Source: Tetragonia tetragonoides (taxonomy: Eukaryota > Streptophyta > Magnoliopsida > Caryophyllales > Aizoaceae). Taken from it: 64,000 nt of DNA. The stretch covers positions 9,863,001 through 9,927,000 of the forward strand of contig CM076151.1 in assembly GCA_038025085.1 (NCBI GenBank), written 5' to 3'. Made by a program: the position numbers and the translations under genes. Under the pieces are notes generated by a model. The model was not told the DNA's origin. It ran no database searches and saw nothing but the letters and a program-made list of their open reading frames with translations. This document shows positions 13,587-27,200 of this stretch, in pieces; position 1 is the stretch's first letter, and each line of letters starts with the position of its first letter.

Positions 13587-16500
13587 TTATGCCTTCTGTG
13601 ATGTAGGCATAGCCAGAGACACTCCAGTTGGTAAATCCTTCCACTGCTGCGTTACTGTCTTTAGGTGGGTGTAAAATTGAACTCCCGCCTTCCCTGAAAT
13701 TTCAAAAGAAATTGCAAAATTATGAATTAACATGTTCCCCTGCCGAGAATTTAGGTATTCCTAAGAGGATGAAAAAATCGCAGCGGATGAACATGGTCAA
13801 GAAACAAAAAGAAGGTTGTTGCACTTTACCATAGAAATTGAGGTCCCCTGCAAAAGATGCCTTGCTGCCAGTAAAGGAGAAGAAGGGTAGAGGAACAGGA
13901 ATCGGAACATTGATGCCAACCTGATATCCGAAATTCAGAGACCCAGGTTAGCCACCTACAGATCAGGCGAACCAGGGGGGCAGGGGGGGGGGGGGACAAT
14001 TTCATAATTAACATTGCTCGCTTTGAATTTTGAAGCTTTTCACCGGTAAAAGGAAAAAAAAAGGTCTCATATATAAAGATAGGCTAAACAGAATTTTGCT
14101 CCTGCTGACATGATTTAAACACTAAGGTGGTGTTTACTACCTTGCAATCAAATGCTTGCAATGCAATCATTTTATAGGGTAGTTGTAAGGTGGAAAATGA
14201 AGGAGGGGGAGGAAAGAGATATGAAAAGTGAGTTTGATTACATCATTCAAAGTAATCACCATTACAAGGGAAAAGTTGAGCAATTGTGATTACATTGAAG
14301 GATGCAATCAACCCCACTTTTTCCATGCCTCTCCTCCCACTCCTTCACTTTTCACCCCACATTTACTCTACAAAATGATTGCATTGCATTACATTTGATT
14401 GCAAGCTAGTAAACGAGGCCTGAGTGGTCAACCTCAAAGGTCGGGTTGCTCTATGGAGGCATGAAACTTGACAGAAGACTAAAGACTGAAACAAGAATTT
14501 TCCCAGTTATACTGATTCTCATCAAATCCCACCCATTTCAGGAATATACATATTGCGAAAAGGTTAACTTGACTACCTGCCCAGCCTCAATTTCAGTCTG
14601 AAATTTCCTTGCAGCTGCACCAGATGAGGTAAAAATGGACGCTCCGTTTCCATATCTGTGTGACAGAAAGATGCTCAGGACACCATTTGGGACAAAGTAT
14701 GTAAGACATATATGATATGAGGTGCTTACTTATTTCTGTTGACGATGTCTATGGCTTCTTCAAAACTGCCAGCCTGAAGAGAAATAATTTAATGAACAAA
14801 GAACGTTAGCTGCATACCAAAATTGCTGGTTACAAACCTCTCCCCCTCATTGTTATTATTTTTTTTTTTGGGGGGGGGGGGGTAAAATGAAGTAAGGAAA
14901 TCAGAAGCTGGCATACCTGCATGCAAAGTAGTACTGGGCCAAAAATTTCCTCCTGTTCACCAAAAGGAGAGGTAGAATGAATTTATATGTAATCCTACTG
15001 CTCCACTGAAAGGGAAAAATAAATCCTTTCCAGAACGAATTATATAATATATTCAAGAGGTTACAAAAGGCGCATAAATTCAAAGGTACTACCTTATAAC
15101 ACTCCATGTCCGTGGTGACATCAGAGAGGATAGTGGGGCCTATAAAGTTTCCACTTTCATATCCTGGAACCTGCTTCCATATAAACAGGCAACATTAGAT
15201 GAAAACTTAAGCTAACAAAAATCATCATCAGCACAAACAACATCAAATCCGCAACAAAAGTTTATCCACCATTTCAATAGCACAATGTATCTATACACTG
15301 GTCCAATACAACAGTCATCCTACGACTAATGCAACCTGTATCAGTCAATCAAACAAGTTCTTTGTGTGCAAAGAAGAGAACTTTCAAAATAGACTATAGA
15401 GAAATAACTCCGATTTCTCAAGATCGTAAGAAACTTAATTTTAAGATCTACATGCAAACGCGTTATGCATTGAGAGTAAGTACAGAAAGCAAAAATAATT
15501 TGAAGGGTATAGCTCATGGACTCCATATTCTGACTTTCTTTCCTTTTCTTTTTTCTTTTGGGTGGTGTGGGGAAGTGATTGGGTACCGCAAGTTGGATTC
15601 ATTTATTATATCATCAAGTAGACTACCTCTTTCGGAAACTGGACAATTGTATTGATAGCAGCAACATGAAGCAATTATAAAACTACAGAAACAGAAGACA
15701 GACCACAATGTTTCTTCCATCCAGCACCAGTCTGCCTCCTGCCTCAACCCCGCTTTGAATCAAGTTACATATACGTTCCTTTGCCTGCCAATACCAAGCG
15801 ACACTCAAGTAAGTGCATCATCAAAAAGAGGGAGATATTCAGATCTAGACAATATATAGTTGGGATGTGGATGCTGCTCACAACTATACAGTGCAGCACA
15901 TTGATACATGGTCAAAAGTCTCTTGGATCACAAGGTTTTCTAAATAAATAGAATAGTACGATATTTTACTAGAAAACCTTTATTGAGGACCACATCCATT
16001 ACAGGCTACAGCTATGAAATACGGTGAGTTGATTACCTGCTTGCTTATGACTGGACCAAGGTCAGCATCAGGTGCTGTTCCAGCATTGACCTTTAGGGCT
16101 TTGGCACGTTCAATCAGCTTGTTTTCCCTTCAAATATATCATACAGAAACTACTATATCAACAATCATTCTTAGTACAATAAGAACATAGCACATGCCAC
16201 CCTATCTCATCACAAATTTTTGTGACATATTACTCCCCTGTCCCACCACATCCATGCATGCATGTACTGTGTTTCGTTCCATTTGGCTCTTAGTAGTACC
16301 ACTAGGAGGTTTCTCCAACAACCACCTCCTAATGCAGAAGTGTCTGCCTAAGAGCAAAATTTTGAATAAATTTTTTCTTCTACCTTGGGATAGGTCTTTC
16401 GTGGTTAGATGAACGCAGTCTTAGACCTACAAGGAACAAACACAGAGACAGGAAGGCTGTTTTTGATAGACACGCAAATCTCATGCATACACATGCAAAC

Positions 16501-19500
16501 AACTTATAAATATCAATTGGGGGGGGGGAGAAAGAAAAGAAAAATCACCACCACCACCCTAAGGTTAGTGAGTGAAAAAAAATGGTGAGAAAATCGAGAC
16601 ACTTCATACAGTAAGTACCGTACAAACAGCCTACACTAAGTTTAGTCCAAATACGTATCATCTCAGTATCAAGTGTTTACCAAGGAAGTATGGAATGACA
16701 AGCACAGAAAAAGGGGGAAAGAACAGCAGAACAAGCAGAGTATAGATTACCATGTCTTCGAGTCACCAACAAACACCACAGTGCTGAGTGCCATGCACCT
16801 CTGACCTGCAGCACCAAATCCAGCAGCAGCTAGTGCATTTATTGTGGCATCAATGCTTGCATCAGGCATGACTATTGCATGGTTTTTGGCTCCCATGTTA
16901 GACTGGTCAACAGCGAACAGCTCATGAATATTACTGTTTAGACAGAATTCAGATTTAAATGAACCAAATAAGTATTCTTTTACCTGAACACGCTTTCCCT
17001 TAGCTGATGCTCTAGCATAAATGTGCATGCCAGCCTTCAAATTAATGGGAGCAAATTAATAATTATCGAACAAAGAGAGACCAAAGCACCATGTTTGACT
17101 TACAAAGGAAAAGGTGAACTCAATAAAAAACTAAGAGAAAGCATGTTGACAGAAGATCTTGTGAGAGAATGAAACAGCTAAAAGTAATCAGAATTAAGGC
17201 TTGTACGTCTAGTTATCTAATAAGAGTTGGTCTATGGAAGCATGCTGCTATAGCATACAAGGTCCTATGCAAGATCGTATGTGCCTCCTTATCGGAGAAT
17301 CAAGCAGATATTACAATGTCTAGAATAACTTGGAACGCTGCATATCGTTGCGACTACATCCAAGACAAGTTATTTGCCTCATTCATGATCATGTTATAGG
17401 TTGCTTGTCTAGAATGCCGTGGGAAGGTTCCTCATCATCATTATATAAGTCAAAGAGAAGTAAGTCAACTGATGTTATCTCGAACAAACAACACGTGGTC
17501 ATACAAAGGAAACTCAAATATGCAGATATGATGAGTCTGATGACAAATATTCCAAGGTACATCATTGAATCTAAAGACTATCCAGGGTACTAATTGGGCT
17601 GGTTTACTTTACACTTTCATATTAGCACTGCCTCCATCATATTACTTTGCACTTTCAATCAAATTGACCAATACCATAAGGACAAGCAACCTGCATATCT
17701 AGAACACATTGTGTGGAAACTATAGAATAAGAAATAACTTACATTATTTGAACCAACAAATGATACAGCACGGATATCGTCATCATCGCAAATTGCATTG
17801 ACAGTGTCCTGTTTCACAGTGCAAACAGTAGCATTTATAAACATAACAAAGCACATAACTGATTTAGAGGAGTATGTCATCAAAGACACATGCTAGAAAC
17901 AAAACAATTGTGAAGAGATAGTAAGCAAATAGAGGGAAAAAGAGAGAGTAAACAAATACAAGTATTACAACTTACATTAGTTCCGTGAACAATATTTAAA
18001 ACACCATCAGGAAGACCTGCTTCCATAGCCAACTCAGCAAGCATGACAGAAGCCCCTGAGAAAAGGTAGACCAGTAATTAGTTTCAAAAAATCATTGACA
18101 AAAGAATACAGTAAGTTGCAGATGCTCAAATGCTTAAACTTTGAAGCACTGGAAGAATACTGGCAGAAATATTGGCAAATATCAAGTAAGAAAAATGTCC
18201 ATAATCGAAGATTATATAATTTTACGTACAGTATGCCCTGTAAAGCAGACAGCAGTGGCTCGAGCAAACCCCAGAATGATTCAGTATCAACCATTTATCT
18301 AATGGCCATTGTCAATATCCTAATTACTTATAACTCTTTACCCCCTTCTTCTAGGAATGGAGGCATTTTGGATATAACATAGCCAACATAGGTTGTACAG
18401 TCAAAACCTCTGCTTTGAAGAATTATATGTATTTCTCAGAGCACATACAGTACCATAACATATATTTAGGTATAAAATCGAAGAACAATGACTAGGTTAT
18501 CCCAAGCCACTTGATACTCAGGTAGATCAGTGCACTGCGGTATAGACTATAAAGTGGCAATCTGAATCAGGTGTTGGAAAATTTGAGAGGTAATGCGGGT
18601 AGTTGGCAGAGAAACAAGGCTCTGGTCATTACATAAAAGATATTATAGAATGCAAAAACCTAATTTTAAAAACATATCAATCTGTAGATCGAAAAATGTG
18701 ACATCATGCCAAAGAAAGTTACAACAAAGCCAACTCAAATGTTCCAGTGGCATAAATGTACACATCATGTAGATAAATATGAGGGAAAATATATACTTAT
18801 ACATAAACCAAACAAAGAGCATAAAGTCACCTGGATCTTTCTCTGATGGCTTTAAAATAAAGGTATTGCCACAAGTGACTGCAACGGGAAACATCTGAGA
18901 TAATAGGTATCACATTGTCAGCAATTCAGCATCTCATCGAATGATGTTGTCCTCCCTCATATGCACATAAGAGAGAGGGCTATATCGCTCAGAAGCACTG
19001 TCAGAGAGCCAATGTCTAGAAATGTAACAATTGAACTCCCAAAGATAAACATTGAACATTAGGAGGAAAACTAGATATCAGCTGGAAAGAAGTATGACAC
19101 TATTTTCTGGTAGTTTGCACTTTGCACTAATGTCTCTCAACTTTTTCATTCTATTCATGATACCGATCGTGGATACACACATGTTATGTCCTACCAAAGG
19201 TCCAAAACTGGTTCACCCCATATTTTCAAATCCCCCCCCCCCACCCCGAACTCCCCCAAAAAGAAGAAAATAAAGAAAAAGAAGAAACTATCTTTATGCA
19301 AAAACCAAGGTCATTGAGCTGTGAGCAGGAGGAAAATGATTCACTAGACTAGCAGGAAAGCAACCACAGAACGCAAAAAGAAAGGAACTTCTGGTATAAT
19401 TCACAGACAATTACATATAAGTGTAGAAAACAGCGCATTATGTGGAGAACATGAGAACAGACTTAATAGCATTTGGCCAAACAAACAATCAAGATCGATT

Positions 19501-21598
19501 GCATGAGGAACTAGAGACTAGGGAGGCAAGGTTTAAGAAGGAGACATCAACAGTATGCTCTACATTGAGATATGAGAGCATCCACACCTGCTGCTTTTAA
19601 GGACGTGTTTCAGATACAAAAATTTCAATAAACATAGACCAGCAGATGTTCCTTGAACTTTCTACTGATAGTCGGAATTATAGCATTACCATTTGGTGAT
19701 ACTCAGAATCACTAGACTCATGTATGCCATCACTAGTCCTCTATAAAAATAATTTTTTTTTTGGTCAGATTGAAAAAGTCCATTTACACCCCAATAAATG
19801 TAGACCTTCCACTAAGGCTATATGTTAAACATGAAAGAACGATCTCGTATAAGCAGTCAGAACTCTTTCCTATTTTGAAGAAAGCAATCATCTGACAGTG
19901 CATGTAAGCAATAATGATAAGATTGCCTTACCCACAAAGGAATCATTGCAGGAAAGTTAAAGGGACAGATGCCGGCACAAACACCAAGAGGCTCTCTAAT
20001 GCTGTAAGTATCAATTCCGTTAGCGACATTGGAAACATATTCTCCCATTTGAAGAGTTCCCATTCCACATGCGTGTTCCACCACCTCTATAAAAAATGTC
20101 AACAGGGATTGGAAAAATAACAGTCTTCGAAGACCATTTTATACCACTTCGGAATATACAAGCATAAAGTACCACCAACCTAAGCCGCGAAAAACATCAC
20201 CCTGAGCATCTTTGAGCGTCTTCCCTTGCTCAGTAGTTATATTCAGAGCAAGCTTATCCTGGAACACAAGATACGACAATTCAAGGGTAGATAATAAAGA
20301 GGAAGAAGAATAGTGTAAGTTGCTTATAGCACACCATGTCTCTTCTAATAAGTTCTTGGAACTTCAGCATTATACGCTGACGAGTTGTAACAGGAGTGTT
20401 TCTCCATGATGGAAAAGCCTGTTTTGCTGCTGAAACCGCAGCTTTGAACTCCTCATTGGTAGTTAAGGGAACCTGAGACACAATTTCTTGTGTTGCCTGA
20501 ACCAAAATAAGAGTCATGATTGTACACGAGAAAGCATATTAGATAAGTTACCCAAGTACAAAGTGAACTCTGACAAAGAAAGAAAACAGGCAAAGCAAAT
20601 AATGCCATTTTCAACAGCAATCACGAAAAGGGAGGCTAAAACGATTACCGGATTTATGACATCGATCGATCCAGCTGCCTGTGACTCGATGAACTTTCCC
20701 CCCACCAGAAGTGGGACCCTCTGATACAGGAAAACCATTATAAATTTAGAACACTACAGAGTGACCATATGTCCAACATATGTCATTCAGCACAGAAAGA
20801 TCATTTAAAACAAAAACTGAATGACACACTCAACAAAATCAGGATCTTACTCTGCATGTAAGATGCAAGCTGCTCTCTCCTATTGTCCACTTACTCCTCT
20901 TACTTTTTCTTATTTTTACCTTTTCCCTTTCCCTTTATGTTAATTGTTGAAGGACATTCACTTGTGCAAATATGGAACAGAACACAGGAAAAAGAGTCCA
21001 TTCAACAACATTGCTTTTCTTCTCAAAATGAAGAAAAAAGAAAACTTCCACGACAATATGAACTCAAGCAATCAATATGATAACAATTAATCATTTCACA
21101 AGTATAATTGCTGCAAAATAATCAGAATGTCCTCCCAAAACACACCTAATGCATGACAGTATGGCACACAATCAGCCAATTCCTCTCTTAGTATCATTGC
21201 TATTCAAATTTTCAAAAGGAGAGAAGCCTATAATAATGGAATGATCAAAAACCAGTTCCAAAAACCATTATCAAATTCAAGTCTTCCAATTCGGCATTCG
21301 GAGACGAACTTTCCCACTATATCTATGCTAACAGCAACCTAACACTGATTAATAAACAAAGGGAATCAAGAAGTAAAACTCATGTTGTATTTATTTTTTA
21401 TCAAAAAAAGTGCTCTTTTTAACTTTTACTCAGGAAAAATGGTTCCAATTCCTTAAAAAAACAGTCTTTTATGATTGAATGCATTATAGACAGTCCCTTT
21501 GGTTTCCCAGCTTTTCTCTCACACCTATTTTCTCAATTCCCTCCTTTTCTAAGCAAAAAAGTAAGTTTCTCGGTCGTAGAATAGCACAAGCAGATCAA

Positions 21599-21629
<31 letters not shown>

Positions 21630-22218
21630 GATGATGAAAACCCAGAAAGTTGTTTTATGTAAACTAAGCACAACATCAACATTTCTTAATTTTTCCTTCC
21701 ATTTGCATTCACCAATGAAACAGTAATTCTACTACTACCCTCCAAATATATGAATATATACATTTAGTACCCATTTCAGAAAGCCAAAAATCAGCACCCA
21801 AAAAAAGAACAACAAAAATCAAAGGAACCAAAAAGAGCTTACTGGGGCTTTGCGATTTTGACTAGAAAGATCAGTAGCAGTTGAATACTTGAGAGCAAAC
21901 ATTTCAGGTCGCAATAATTTTGCAATTCCCGCTATCAGAAAAAAAAAATAGCACCCAAAAAAGAAAAAACAAAATCAGCATCAAATTTATACACAAGTAA
22001 CAATACACAGTTCAAACAATAATCTATTAATCAATCCAAAGTTCTGGTAAACATCAATTGAGAAAGCTAGTCAAGTGCTCACTTCAATTTAGTCCAAATT
22101 TTAATCGAAGAAGCTTTAAAAGCAAAAGGAAAAAAGAAAGAAAAAACAGTTTTGTTTTTTGGGTTTTGATGATGAGATTTTGGGAAGTGTTACCTCGTTG
22201 AAGCGAGAACTTAAGCAT
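13587..22218 (-). CDS. ALDH6B2: Methylmalonate-semialdehyde dehydrogenase, mitochondrial (ALDH6B)
   Basis: Nineteen exons are read: 22194-22218, 21843-21931, 20649-20720, 20335-20496, 20180-20258, 19932-20086, 18831-18894, 17976-18055, 17743-17808, 16984-17034, 16751-16902, 16037-16127, 15704-15784, 15093-15170, 14917-14952, 14730-14773, 14577-14655, 13830-13920 and 13587-13693. They join without a stop to 533 aa, the usual family length. The first 38 residues ([20 protein letters not shown] and on) are basic and lack acidic residues early, as in a mitochondrial presequence. Visible ALDH motifs are PFNFP (Asn186), KPSE (Glu212), NMGAK, GQRC with catalytic Cys317, EEIFGPV (416-422), and the MMSDH-specific Arg140 in FRGLE. 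The family oxidises methylmalonate semialdehyde to propionyl-CoA in valine and thymine breakdown, using NAD and CoA. One donor (after exon 13) is GTCTGT, weak but in the expected place. Confidence 0.95.
14126..14420. mobile_element. Foldback MITE in ALDH6 intron
   Basis: The ends GGTGGTGTTTACTACCTTGC and GCAAGCTAGTAAACGAGGCC are inverted copies, and the arms continue with CAATCAAATG / CATTTGATTG. It is flanked by TAA on the left and TGA on the right, a near 3-bp duplication. Size 295 bp, no coding capacity; Tourist-like. It sits in the intron between exons 17 and 18. Confidence 0.6.
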
Positions 22219-22230
22219 CTCGTTGATTTT

Positions 22231-22231
<1 letters not shown>

Positions 22232-22273
<42 letters not shown>
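22232..22273. repeat. (GA)n tract in the ALDH6 5' leader
   Basis: About twenty GA units lie 14 to 55 bases upstream of the ALDH6 start codon, giving (CT)n on the coding strand. Pyrimidine tracts of this kind are common in plant leaders and GAGA-type binding sites; a regulatory role is only inferred. Confidence 0.85.
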
Positions 22274-22276
<3 letters not shown>

Positions 22277-23222
22277 GAATGAGAGTATACAATGAATAAG
22301 AAATTTGATTTATGTATAAATGTGATTTGATTTTTTTTTCTTTTTTTTCGGAAGAAGATCTAACGGTGTATAAACGTCGATGGTGATGGTTTACATTTAA
22401 ATTTTCAACCTATGAGATTCACTAAAATGGTATTGGCCGCACAATAAGTATAAGACTGTCTCATATAAGACGGGTGAGTTTTATGAAAAATATAAAGCTA
22501 ATTTCATAATCCTTATTCTTATATCACTTTTATTTTTCATAAAAATCACTCCATTTTATTATGGGACGGTCTCATATAAGTTTTTGGGTTGGTTATTTTT
22601 AGGAGAAATTTATTATTATTATATTTTGGCCAAGTGGAAAATTATTACGTATTTAAATTCTATTCTACAAGAATCCTATCTGATCAGATGGGGATGATGA
22701 CGATGCGCATCACAAATGATGAGTATTGTATATTTGTATTGAGTAACAAAGAGACAAGAATCCTCTTACTTGATCCCCTTGAAATTTGGATTAACTCAAA
22801 CTAGTGAGTTTTCTGACGAGAATCAAAAGATAAGAGTCCAAATGAAAGTTAAAATACCACACCCTATTTAAAACAATACCGTATATTAAAAATTAAAATT
22901 TCCAAAATACCCCTAAAATTAAAATAAATAAAAAAACAAAACAAAACATCACTACACATCTCCCTCACCTGATGCCCAACATCGAAACTACACACAGACA
23001 CTTCGTCCCCCTCCCCAAATAAGAATTGCATCTCAAAGAAACAAACAACTGAATATGATCAAATACTCCTAGTTAAAGCTAATCAAATTCCCATGAATAT
23101 GATCAATACTCCTAGTATTCAGAACAAGAGAGAGAAATAATGGTTTCCTAGGCAAGGTTGGCTTGGGTGCATGACCGCAGGTTGTCAAATCAAAATATAA
23201 CTTAAATACAGAACTTCAGCAA
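22274..23222. promoter_or_regulatory. ALDH6 upstream region with a hairpin repeat
   Basis: This holds the presumed ALDH6 promoter. At about 22449-22582 a small foldback repeat has GTCTCATATAAG near each end and inner arms GTGAGTTTTATGAAAAATA / TATTTTTCATAAAAATCAC. A similar GAGACGG-type hairpin lies at 62.87 kb. No gene is seen. Confidence 0.4.
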
Positions 23223-23357
23223 ATGCACCTATGCCCTGCGCCTATTATAAGCGCAAAATTATTTGTATATGCGCCCAAAGCAGCCGCATACTTAGACGAC
23301 CTGCGCCTAAAGCAGGCGCAAGTACTAGTTTCCTGCGTCTGTAATAGGCGCAGGTGT
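23223..23357. repeat. GC-rich CTGCGCCTA / TAGGCGCAG minisatellite
   Basis: Inside AT-rich DNA the words CTGCGCCTA, GCGCAA, GGCGCAAGTA and ATAGGCGCAGGTG recur in direct and inverted order about six times. The block can fold into several hairpins. Its origin is unclear. Confidence 0.6.
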
Positions 23358-23448
23358 TCTGGATTTCCGAAAAAGAAAACTAAAATCAAACTTACTTAAA
23401 TTGATGTTTCTTGACACAAAACTGATGTTCTTATTAACATTATAATGA

Positions 23449-23688
23449 GGTTCTGTTTCATTCAACTTAATCTTACTTAAATTTAGTTTATTTCAGTCCA
23501 GTTCAGCTCAGTTCATGTATAACTTTATCACACAGATAATTTTTTATTCTGAAATAAATTAATGATGATAATTATGTCATTGCAAAGATCTCAATTCATA
23601 CTTTTAAATGAGTTCAATAACAGTCTAGTTAAAAAAATCAAATCAATTCATTTCAGTTCAGTTTTTTCAAGGTGAATCAAATGGAGCC
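23449..23688. mobile_element. Tourist-like MITE
   Basis: Terminal repeats are GGTTCTGTTTCATTCAAC on the left and the complement of GGCTCCATTTGATTCACC on the right. Flanks are TGA and TAA, near the 3-bp TWA duplication of the group. The interior carries CAGTTCAG words like the 5.4-kb element. No coding capacity. Confidence 0.55.
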
Positions 23689-24257
23689 TAAGTTGGGTAG
23701 GGGGAAGAGAATTAGGGCCTAAATTTTAAAAAGGGCAAACTTGACAAATTTTTATTAGGGGTGCGGTATTAATGCGAACTGTTATTGTTTATGTAATGAA
23801 ATAAGAGAAATATACTAGAATCATACATTAGCAAGTTGAGCACCAACCTAGGGCGGGTAGCACAGTAGTACACTCCCGCTTTTCCTCTCACATTATTATC
23901 GATTCTGATAAGTTAGGTGGAGAGAAACACGCTCTTACTCTCATGGTATATTACAACCATTGTGTTATGTTCCCCCTAGCTCCACAAAGTATTGTTTTTA
24001 AGCTCTGCACGCGTATCAAGTAGCTGAGTTTCTGTGAATATAGAGGATTGAGAATCATGATAACAGTAAGAGCTGGCTAACAACAATAACAAATCCATTT
24101 GAATTCCCTCAATCACAAAGTACAGATTAGAAACTAGCTGCTCCTCCAAATGCCACAATGGCTCGGAGGCCAGAGCTCAACTCATTCAACTATGAATTGG
24201 CAAGCCAGTCTGCTAATTTTAGCAAGACACATGATTGATGGATCAAAAGTCAAAACA
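23689..24257. other. Intergenic DNA between the two ALDH6 genes
   Basis: No gene is seen. Around 23850-23880 the stretch GGGCGGGTAGCACAGTAGTACACTC resembles the A-box head of a tRNA-derived SINE. The part near 24257 is presumably the 3' untranslated region of the FAR1-ALDH6 gene. Confidence 0.35.
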
Positions 24258-27200
24258 CTAGCTAGTATCGACATGAAAAAACCCTTGCCCTGTGGTTGGA
24301 GCTGTTACTATTGGTACATCAGCGGGATCATCCCCACTCGGAAACTCATTCCATTGTTGCCTCACCGTCTTCATCTTAGTATAAAAATGCGTTCCTGCTT
24401 GACCTGCAAAGAGACGGGTGAAAATGAGATGATCTTACCTGGCACATATATAACTTGACCAATGCGGTGAACTCTCTAAATTTCATGTGGATTGCAATTT
24501 GCGATTCAGGCAGCAGCGAGAATGACAACGGTATGACTTGAAAATTCCTATTGGAATTTGCTACTTGATGAAACATTACAATATATAAACAAACAATATG
24601 AGTATTTGCAAAGAGCAATTTTAGAATGGATTTAGGTTGTCTCAACCTGCAACTGAAGCTTCTGAATCTCTAGATGAGATAAAGGGCATAGGAATTGAGA
24701 CAGAAACATTAACGCCAACCTGCACCACGACACTATCCACGTCAGAAATCAAAAGGTTTACGTTAGGTATCACCATTATTAATATTCACAAGGACTCACC
24801 ATTTTAAACAGTTAACAGAACAAGCACATTACTACAGTTAAACTGTAAAACCAGAAAGTGCGCAACATCATGTGTGTTTTACCAGCAGGTGTACTATTGC
24901 AAAAAGTCTGCGTATTACCTGTCCAACCTCGATTTCCGTTTGGAATTTTTTAGCCGAAGCCCCAGATGTTGTAAATATAGACGCTCCATTACAATTTCTG
25001 CTAAAGGATGGAAATAGTCAGCATATCATAGCATAGACTTTCAGTGGGCAAGACATAATGCTCTATCACAATTGCTGCTAAAGGCTACCTGCATTGATTG
25101 ACGATGCTGATAGCCTCTTCTAGACTCTTAGCCTAATGGATTGAAAGAATATATTAAGATCAGGAAATCTAGAGATGAAGCAGCATGATAACATCAGAAT
25201 ATAGTGGGAACTGTCCCATCACCTGCATGCAAAGAAGCACTGGCCCAAATATGTCCGCCTGCACATTGCCAAAAACAATGAGATAAAATATCCAATCGTT
25301 CACTCCTTATTTAATCACATAGCTAGAATATCAAATGCTGGGTTGTACATACCTTGTAACATTCCATTTCAGTCGTGATGTCACATAAGATTGTGGGACC
25401 AATGAAATTACCCTGCTGATATCCAGGAACCTAAACCAGAAATTAGGCGAGTAACGCAGAAAGGAGCAAGTTACAGAACATAAGAGATTCTTAATTGCAA
25501 ATCACAACAGTTTAACATGGCATGATAAAAGCATTACCGAGTCTTCTATACAATAGAAGTGCAGAACTTTTGCTACTTTATGAGAACGGCGACTTCATTC
25601 AGTAGGAACAGAACCCAAGGGAATACATGACAATTCAAGAATTTAAGCCGGATGGATACAGTTTTAAAAGCCATGCCTAAAAGTGGTACAAAAGCCATGC
25701 AAAGAAAGATGCAAGCTTTACACTTCTCCACATTCGCTACCCACACAGGTCTGGTCTTCATGGTAAAAATGTATGACGAACCTGCTCCATGTTTAAAAAT
25801 AGAAGAGCAAGCTCACTGGACCAGCAAGTGGAATAAGAACCCACAGAATGAAGCTTTGGAAGTAAAGGAGGTAACGTCAATGCACAGGATCTTCTTAAAA
25901 AACAAAGAATATACGACAGGTTTGCTGGTGCAGATAGCTGATCTTTCCCAATGTCTCTTCCTCAACTTTCCAAGGTAAACATATACTGGATCTGGACTAC
26001 CAACCTAATAATTGGTACGGTCAGAGAGTACCATCCATAAAGTCATTTCTTTTGTTAATTGCTAGTAAGAACTCCCCTTTAGATCTGATAGAGCAAATCG
26101 AACCATTACAATCTTCAGTACCATTCCTAAAGTAAAACTTATTGCTGAAAAATGAACATCTGAAATCTTATGAGCGTTGACCTCAAACATTGCTATGCCA
26201 ACAACACTCCAAGGTAGCAGCAGAGTTGAGAGGTTGACCTATTTTATGGAAAATGCATGTAGGTTTTTCTTTTTCCAAGGGAGGGGAGGGTACGGTGAGA
26301 AATATGTTTGCTTGAACTTTCCAATTACTGAGACTCCAGATCCACTCATATGCAAAACCACACAAGTGAAATCTTAGGACTAACCTATCATACAATCTAG
26401 TATAATGTCCAAACACCAGAAATATAAGAATTATCAAATGAAAGCTACACATTCATACCACAATGTTTCTGCCATCGAGAATTGGCCGCGCACCGCTTTC
26501 AATACCACTTTGTATCAATTTGCATATCTTTTCCTTCTCCTGCGACATGGAAACTACACTATGACATTGACACCCCATTTAGGCATTCACCACATGGAAG
26601 AATAATCTACAGAATCAGGGCAGTGTCCACAATCATATGATGGTTGCACCAAAAAGAAAAGTACGCATTAGTGCACCACTATACTTGAAAATCTAATACA
26701 ATTCATTGAAGAACTAAGCACACATCATCGATGTCTACAGCTGAAATACTGATCCCCCACAGGCTTGCTTTTCAATGTCCTTTCTCTCTTCTGTTGACTC
26801 TTCTTTTTCCTTTTGATTTTCAAAGATATAGAGAGCACCATCAAATTAATCATGGTGGTGGAGAGTGCCACACAACAAGTAACTAATTAATTTTCCTAGC
26901 ATCCCTGAATTGTAGCATACAGCTTCACTGATTTTTCCCTAAAAGGCTAAAACACAGACAATTCCCTTTTCCTCTTGATAACAAAAACTTAACTACATAT
27001 ACTTTTTGTTTTTAAAGGTAAAAAATCTCTCATGATACATTTAAAAGAGTGAAGACACCCATACTTTATTGACCAAACTATCCTCTCTAAACTTGAGGTT
27101 CTTACAACACCTGTAAAGGCTTGAACGTGGGACATCCAAGATGGAAGGTGGGAGGATAACCATTGAGGCAAAAGCCTCATGGTTAGGAATGACCAACTTA

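Noticed and set aside
15329..15655. 108-codon open frame on the plus strand
   Set aside because: It lies across an ALDH6 intron on the opposite strand and has no family resemblance.
25652..25978. 108-codon open frame on the plus strand
   Set aside because: It falls within an intron of the FAR1-ALDH6 gene, antisense, with no recognisable domain.
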